Assembly: GCA_029268145.1 (NCBI GenBank)
Contig: JAJUHA010000001.1
Span: forward strand, 186,001 to 250,000
DNA: 64,000 nt
Source of the DNA: Sphingomonadaceae bacterium
GTDB lineage: Bacteria > Pseudomonadota > Alphaproteobacteria > Sphingomonadales > Sphingomonadaceae
Direction: 5' to 3'
A model generated the notes under the pieces. It was not told the origin of the DNA. It searched no databases and saw nothing but the letters and a program-made list of their open reading frames with translations. The position numbers were made by a program, and so were the translations under genes. Positions within the stretch are counted from its first letter, which is position 1, and each line of letters starts with the position of its first letter. Positions 59,864 through 64,000 of the stretch are shown piece by piece.

Positions 59864-59896
59864 CAGGGCCAAACCGGCCCTGTCCTTTTCGCTTTC
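59864..59896 (+). other. Hairpin followed by a T-rich run, orphan terminator-like element
   Basis: On the plus strand CAGGGCC-AAACC-GGCCCTG (59864-59882) is followed by TCCTTTTCGCTTTC, which looks like an intrinsic terminator, but no plus-strand gene ends upstream because both neighbours are leftward. In the minus direction it lies in the region upstream of proS. The rest of the 274-base gap between proS and pyrG shows a 9-bp GC stem (CGGCGCCGG) near 60000 and the tandem repeat described separately; I see no gene in it. Confidence 0.35.
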
Positions 59897-60041
59897 ATGA
59901 CAGCGGCTGCGCGAAGGGATATGGGCAGCGCTCCAATCCCGCGTGGCCGGAGCAACACGGTCGGGGTTCAGGGACCAATCGGGGACGGGGCGGCGCCGGG
60001 TCCGCGCGGTCCGGCGCCGCTTCCATTGCCAGCCCAGGCAG

Positions 60042-60089
60042 CTTCAGACCAGGCGGCCTTCAGACCAGGCGGCCTTCAGACCAGGCGGC
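60042..60089 (-). repeat. Three exact tandem copies of a 16-bp unit
   Basis: The unit CTTCAGACCAGGCGGC (plus strand) occurs three times in a row at 60042-60057, 60058-60073 and 60074-60089 with no mismatch. The rightmost copy covers the last four codons and the stop of pyrG; the other two lie just after the gene. The unit is not a multiple of three, so only the first copy is in frame. It looks like recent slippage duplication. Confidence 0.95.
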
Positions 60090-61710
60090 TCTGGCGGACG
60101 GCCGCGGCGATGAAGCTGGCGAACAGCGGGTGGGGGGCGAAGGGCTTCGACTTCAGTTCCGGGTGGAACTGGACGGCCACGAACCAGGGATGATCGGGCC
60201 GCTCGACGATCTCGGGAAGCCGCCCGTCGGGCGACATGCCGGTGAACGCGAGGCCGCCGGCCTCCAGCCGCTCGCGATAGGCGGTGTTGACCTCGTAGCG
60301 ATGGCGGTGGCGCTCCGAGATTTCGGTCGTGCCGTAGATCGCCGCGGCATGGCTGTTGCCGGCAAGCACGGCCGGATAGGCCCCGAGCCGCATGGTGCCG
60401 CCGAGATCGCCGCCCTCGTTTCGCTGCTGGAGCCCCTCGGCCGACATCCACTCGTGGATCATCCCGACCACGGGCTCATCGGTCGGCCCGAACTCGGTCG
60501 AGGAGGCGGCAGGGATGCCGGCGAGGTTCCGGGCGGTCTCGACGCACGCCATCTGCATCCCGAAGCAGATGCCGAGATAGGGCACGCGCCGCTCGCGGGC
60601 GAAGCGGATGGCGGCGATCTTCCCCTCGGCGCCGCGCTCACCGAAGGCGCCGGGCACGAGGATGGCGTGCAGCGGCTCGAGCCGGGGGGCGATCTCGCTC
60701 GCGTCGCCCTCGAAAATCTCGGCGTCGATCCAGCGGACGTCGACCTTCACCCGGTTGGCGATGCCGCCGTGCACCAGCGCCTCGTTGAGCGACTTGTAGG
60801 CATCGGGCAGGCCGACATATTTGCCGACCACGCCGACCGTCACCGTCCCTTCCGGGTTCTTCAGCCGGTCGACGATGTCGGCCCAGCGGGACAGGTCGGG
60901 CTCGCGGCCCGGGGGAAGGCCGAAGGCGTGGATGACCTGCGCGTCGAGGCCCTCCTGATGATACTGGAGCGGCACGGCGTAGATGGAGGGCGCGTCGAGC
61001 GCGGGGATGACCGCCTCCTTCGGCACGTTGCAGAAGAGCGCGATCTTGCGCCGCTCGCTCTCGGGAAGCGGGTGTTCGCAGCGGCACACCAGGACGTCGG
61101 GCTGCACGCCGAGCGAGGCCAGCTCGCGCACCGAGTGCTGGGTGGGCTTGGTCTTCAGCTCGCCGGCGGCGGCGATGTAGGGCACCAGCGTCACGTGGAT
61201 GGAGACGCTCATCCCGCGCCCCAGCTCGTTCCTGAGCTGGCGGACCGCCTCGATGAAGGGGAGCGATTCGATGTCGCCCACCGTGCCGCCGATCTCGCAC
61301 AGCACGAAGTCGACATCCTCGGTGTCGGCCGTGGCGAAGGCCTTGATCGCGTCCGTGACATGCGGGATCACCTGGACGGTCGCGCCGAGATAGTCCCCGC
61401 GCCGCTCGCGGGCGATGATGGTCTGGTAGATCCGGCCGGCCGTCACATTGTCCGACCGGCGCGAGGCCACCCCGGTGAAGCGCTCATAGTGGCCGAGATC
61501 GAGGTCGGTCTCGGCGCCGTCGTCGGTCACATAGACCTCGCCGTGCTGGTAGGGGCTCATCGTTCCCGGATCGACGTTGAGATAGGGGTCGAACTTGCGG
61601 ATCCGCACGCGATAGCCGCGGGCCTGCAGCAGCGCCCCGAGCGCTGCCGCCATGAGGCCCTTGCCGAGCGAGGAGACCACGCCGCCGGTGATGAAGACGA
61701 ACCGCGCCAT
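60076..61710 (-). CDS. pyrG: CTP synthase
   Basis: A 544-residue enzyme making CTP from UTP, ATP and glutamine. The synthetase half begins with [17 protein letters not shown] and has the ATP/UTP sites near [16 protein letters not shown]-type sequence ([20 protein letters not shown] split); the glutaminase half has [12 protein letters not shown] with the catalytic Cys and [12 protein letters not shown] near the end. The length is normal. Its last codons are part of a triple 16-bp tandem repeat. Confidence 0.97.
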   Translation of the reverse strand: MARFVFITGGVVSSLGKGLMAAALGALLQARGYRVRIRKFDPYLNVDPGTMSPYQHGEVYVTDDGAETDLDLGHYERFTGVASRRSDNVTAGRIYQTIIARERRGDYLGATVQVIPHVTDAIKAFATADTEDVDFVLCEIGGTVGDIESLPFIEAVRQLRNELGRGMSVSIHVTLVPYIAAAGELKTKPTQHSVRELASLGVQPDVLVCRCEHPLPESERRKIALFCNVPKEAVIPALDAPSIYAVPLQYHQEGLDAQVIHAFGLPPGREPDLSRWADIVDRLKNPEGTVTVGVVGKYVGLPDAYKSLNEALVHGGIANRVKVDVRWIDAEIFEGDASEIAPRLEPLHAILVPGAFGERGAEGKIAAIRFARERRVPYLGICFGMQMACVETARNLAGIPAASSTEFGPTDEPVVGMIHEWMSAEGLQQRNEGGDLGGTMRLGAYPAVLAGNSHAAAIYGTTEISERHRHRYEVNTAYRERLEAGGLAFTGMSPDGRLPEIVERPDHPWFVAVQFHPELKSKPFAPHPLFASFIAAAVRQSRLV

Positions 61711-61783
61711 GGGAGAAAAGCCCTAGCCGAGCCGCCTCCGGCTTGTCACCCGCGGGCGGCCCGGCCCCCGCACTTGTCCACAG

Positions 61784-62149
61784 CTACTTCTGGATCGGCG
61801 GGAGATCGGCCGGAAGCGCCGGTCCGGCAGGCGCAGGCGAAGCGGGCGCAGGCGCCGCCGGGGCTGCCGGCGCCTCGCCGGTCGCGGGCCGGGCAAGGCT
61901 GGTGTCGATCGGCCGGTCGGCACGCGTCGCCCCGGCAAGCATGGCAAGCCCGAGCGAGGTTGCGATGAACAGGGCCGCGAGGATCGCCGTGGTCCGGGTG
62001 AGGAGGTCGGCAGCACCACGGGCCGACACCAGCCCGCCGGCCGAACCGCCGCCGGTCAGGCCGCCACCTTCCGAGCGCTGCATCAGGATGACGCCGACGA
62101 GCGCCAGGGCGAGCAGCCCCTGCACCACGAGAAGGAAGGTCATCAGCAT
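61784..62149 (-). CDS. secG: Preprotein translocase subunit SecG
   Basis: A 121-residue protein with two membrane segments: the first at residues about 4-22 followed by VILMQRSEGGGLTGGGS, the SecG signature, and a second (LTRTTAILAALFIATSLGLAML). The remaining third is a long Pro/Ala-rich tail ending LPPIQK, common in alphaproteobacteria. SecG stimulates SecYE translocation. It lies 73 bases upstream of pyrG. Start could be ATG 62149 or 62143. Confidence 0.93.
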   Translation of the reverse strand: MLMTFLLVVQGLLALALVGVILMQRSEGGGLTGGGSAGGLVSARGAADLLTRTTAILAALFIATSLGLAMLAGATRADRPIDTSLARPATGEAPAAPAAPAPASPAPAGPALPADLPPIQK

Positions 62150-62244
62150 CGTGTCATGTCCATCATCCGGCCGGACCCGCCGGCGATCGCGGCCGGGCAG
62201 ATAGGGTCTCGGGCCCGCCGAGGCAAGCCGACGTGCCTTCGCGG

Positions 62245-63726
62245 CTACTGGCCGAAGCCGGGCTCGGCGGCGAGGCGCTCGGCCTCGTCGGCGGCGGCCG
62301 CCAGCGCCCCGGCCTTGGCCCGGCATTCGGCCGCCTCCGCCTCGGGCCGCGAATCGGCGACGATCCCGGCGCCGGCGGTCACGTGCATCAGCCCATCCTT
62401 CACGACCGCCGTGCGGAGCACGATGCAGCTGTCCATGCTGCCGTCGGCGCCGAAATAGCCGACTCCGCCCGCATAGACCCCGCGCCGTTCCGGCTCGAGC
62501 TCGGCGATGATTTCCATCGCCCGGATCTTCGGCGCGCCCGAGACCGTGCCGGCAGGAAAGCCGGCGAGCAGCGCATCGATCGCGTCGCGCCCGGCCGCCA
62601 GCCGGCCCACCACGTTCGAGACGATGTGCATCACGTGGCTGTAGGTCTCGACCGTGAAGCGTTCGCTCACGCGGACGCTGCCGGCAGCGGCCACCCGGCC
62701 GACATCGTTGCGGCCGAGATCGAGCAGCATCAGATGCTCGGCCCGCTCCTTGGGGTCGGCCAGAAGCTCGTCATGCCGCCGCGCATCCTCCTCCTCGTCG
62801 GCACCGCGCGGGCGCGTCCCGGCGATGGGGCGGATCGTCACGTCGCCGTCGCGCACCCGGACCAGGATCTCCGGGCTCGATCCGGTGACCGCGAACCCGG
62901 GAAGGTCGAGATGGTAGAGGAAGGGGGACGGGTTCACCCGTCTGAGCGCGCGGTAGAGAGCGAAGGGCGGCAGCGCGAAGGGCCGCACGAAGCGCTGGGC
63001 CAGCACCACCTGGAAGATGTCCCCGGCAGCGATGTAGGCCTTGGCCGCCTCCACCATGGCCCGGTAGCGCGCCTCCGGAAGGACGGGTGCGAGGGGCGGC
63101 GGCGCGGCCTCGGCCGGCTGCCAGCGGACGCAGGGGGGAAGGCCCTGGCCGAGCCGCGCGGCGGCGGCCTCCAGCCGCTCGGCTGCGGCAGCGGCTGCGG
63201 CCGGATCGTCCCCCTCGTCCCAGACGGGCGCCAGCAGGTGCAGCTCGTCCCGCAGGCGGTCGAAGACGAGCAGGAGGCCGGCGCGAACGAACAGCATGTC
63301 CGGAAGCCCGAGCGGGTCGGCCTCCGGCTGCGGCAGCGTCTCGACCAGCGCCGCCGTCTCGTAGCCGAAATAGCCAGCAAGAAAGGGCGTGGCCGGGGGC
63401 GTGCCGGGCGGCAGCTCCATGGCGATGCCGCCGACCAGCGACCGCAGCGCGGCCAGCGGATCGCCGGGAACCGGCACGAAGGCGGTGCGGTCCCGCCGCC
63501 AGGCCCGGTTGATCCGCGCCGCGGTGCCGCGCACCTCGAAGACGAGATCGGGATCGAGCCCCAGCATCGACCAGCGCCCGCGCGTGCGGCCGCCCTCGAC
63601 GGATTCGAGCAGCCAGTCGCCCCGGCCGGGCTCGGAAAGCTTGAGCCAGGCCGAGACGGGCGTCTCGACGTCGGCGGAAAGCCGGAGGCCGAGCAGCCGG
63701 TGCCGGCGCGCCAATGCAGCCGTCAC
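62245..63726 (-). CDS. trpE: Anthranilate synthase component I
   Basis: A 493-residue chorismate-utilising enzyme making anthranilate for tryptophan. The feedback-inhibition element LLESVEGGRTRGRWSMLG is near the N-terminus; the core has GDIFQVVLAQRF, GSSPEILV, IRPIAGTRPRG, LGRNDVGRV and AGTVSGAPKIRAMEII, then GGVGYFG. The start is probably the GTG at 63726, 13 bases after the upstream gene; an ATG at 63768 would overlap it. trpG, trpD and trpC, often next, are not here; secG follows instead. Confidence 0.95.
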   Translation of the reverse strand: MTAALARRHRLLGLRLSADVETPVSAWLKLSEPGRGDWLLESVEGGRTRGRWSMLGLDPDLVFEVRGTAARINRAWRRDRTAFVPVPGDPLAALRSLVGGIAMELPPGTPPATPFLAGYFGYETAALVETLPQPEADPLGLPDMLFVRAGLLLVFDRLRDELHLLAPVWDEGDDPAAAAAAAERLEAAAARLGQGLPPCVRWQPAEAAPPPLAPVLPEARYRAMVEAAKAYIAAGDIFQVVLAQRFVRPFALPPFALYRALRRVNPSPFLYHLDLPGFAVTGSSPEILVRVRDGDVTIRPIAGTRPRGADEEEDARRHDELLADPKERAEHLMLLDLGRNDVGRVAAAGSVRVSERFTVETYSHVMHIVSNVVGRLAAGRDAIDALLAGFPAGTVSGAPKIRAMEIIAELEPERRGVYAGGVGYFGADGSMDSCIVLRTAVVKDGLMHVTAGAGIVADSRPEAEAAECRAKAGALAAAADEAERLAAEPGFGQ

Positions 63727-63739
63727 GACGCGGGCGAGG

Positions 63740-64000
63740 TCACGGCGCGGACGACGCGTCGCCCGCAAGCCGGGCCTTCACGGCATCGATCGCGGCCGGC
63801 ACGCGGGTGACGCCGACGTCGCGCTGCACCGCGCGCACGAAGGTCTCGGCAAGCTCGTTGGCGGCCGACTGGGCAAGGCTCTGCCGCATCGGGCCGGACA
63901 GCTGCGCTGCATCCGCCGGCTTGGCCCGCTGGATCTCCTCGGTGCGGACCACATACCAGCCCTGCCCGCCCGGGGCGGGTGCGACCTTCGCCGCACCTGC
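63740..64000 (-). CDS. ppiD: C-terminal end of a PpiD/SurA-like peptidyl-prolyl isomerase (partial)
   Basis: The last 86 residues of a protein entering from the right edge. GGQGWYVVRTEEIQRAKPADA resembles the end of a parvulin domain, followed by a helical segment (SLAQSAANELAETFVRAVQRDVGV) with alternating charge that ends ARLAGDASSAP. In sphingomonads a PpiD-like periplasmic folding factor lies directly upstream of trpE, which supports the call; it cannot be proven from this fragment. Confidence 0.65.
   Translation of the reverse strand, partial: AGAAKVAPAPGGQGWYVVRTEEIQRAKPADAAQLSGPMRQSLAQSAANELAETFVRAVQRDVGVTRVPAAIDAVKARLAGDASSAP

Overview
The window is a gene-dense, very GC-rich (about 70% by eye) chromosomal segment of an alphaproteobacterium, most likely a member of the Sphingomonadales. 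Reasons: the gene order rpsB-tsf-pyrH-frr-uppS-cdsA-dxr-rseP-bamA-skp-fabZ without lpxD/lpxA, a DnaE whose PHP domain has lost its first metal-binding histidine, two PEPxxWA-CTERM proteins, a priA/fsa/xerC neighbourhood, and a single-component 434-residue prolyl-tRNA synthetase. There are no insertion sequences, prophage genes or CRISPR arrays, and no gene-free stretch longer than about 275 bases. Many genes overlap by 4 bases (ATGA/GTGA within operons, shared CTAG between convergent genes).

Region 1 (1-8.0 kb): purine synthesis genes purC, purS and purQ, with a secreted alpha/beta hydrolase between purC and purS; a queuosine-precursor transporter and a membrane-anchored penicillin acylase family hydrolase on the other strand; then a CobT-like cobaltochelatase subunit. 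Region 2 (8.0-11 kb): a PEP-CTERM protein gene behind a near-consensus sigma-54 promoter and inverted repeats, closed by a strong terminator; next to it a four-gene leftward cluster (Cys-rich exported protein, beta-barrel-like outer-membrane protein, MerP-like and MerT-like proteins) that looks like a compact metal-handling system. Region 3 (11-21.3 kb): accessory metabolism, including an ABHD10-like hydrolase with a TPR protein, a thioesterase with oligopeptidase B, a 2OG-Fe oxygenase, a tightly overlapped GMC oxidoreductase/epoxide hydrolase/EamA exporter operon, a quinone oxidoreductase and a TerC-like membrane protein.

Region 4 (21.4-34.6 kb): tRNA-Leu(UAA), then housekeeping genes ihfB, rpsA, cmk, a glutathione peroxidase, a Bax-inhibitor-1 family protein, the ybbA-ybbP ABC exporter diverging from tesA, then thpR, priA, fsa, xerC and rpmE. 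Region 5 (34.8-41.4 kb): a leucine-degradation cluster (mccB, methylglutaconyl-CoA hydratase, mccA, isovaleryl-CoA dehydrogenase) followed by mobA and a tiny membrane protein. Region 6 (41.4-64 kb): one long leftward block of about 22 genes, including translation factors, isoprenoid/phospholipid synthesis, outer-membrane assembly, lipoprotein export (lolCD), dnaE, proS, pyrG, secG, trpE and the end of a PpiD-like chaperone. A second PEP-CTERM gene is inserted between dnaE and rpsB.

The observations most worth following up are the sigma-54 controlled PEP-CTERM gene, the MerT/MerP-like plus outer-membrane protein cluster, the GMC/epoxide hydrolase/exporter operon, and an exact triple 16-bp tandem repeat covering the 3' end of pyrG.
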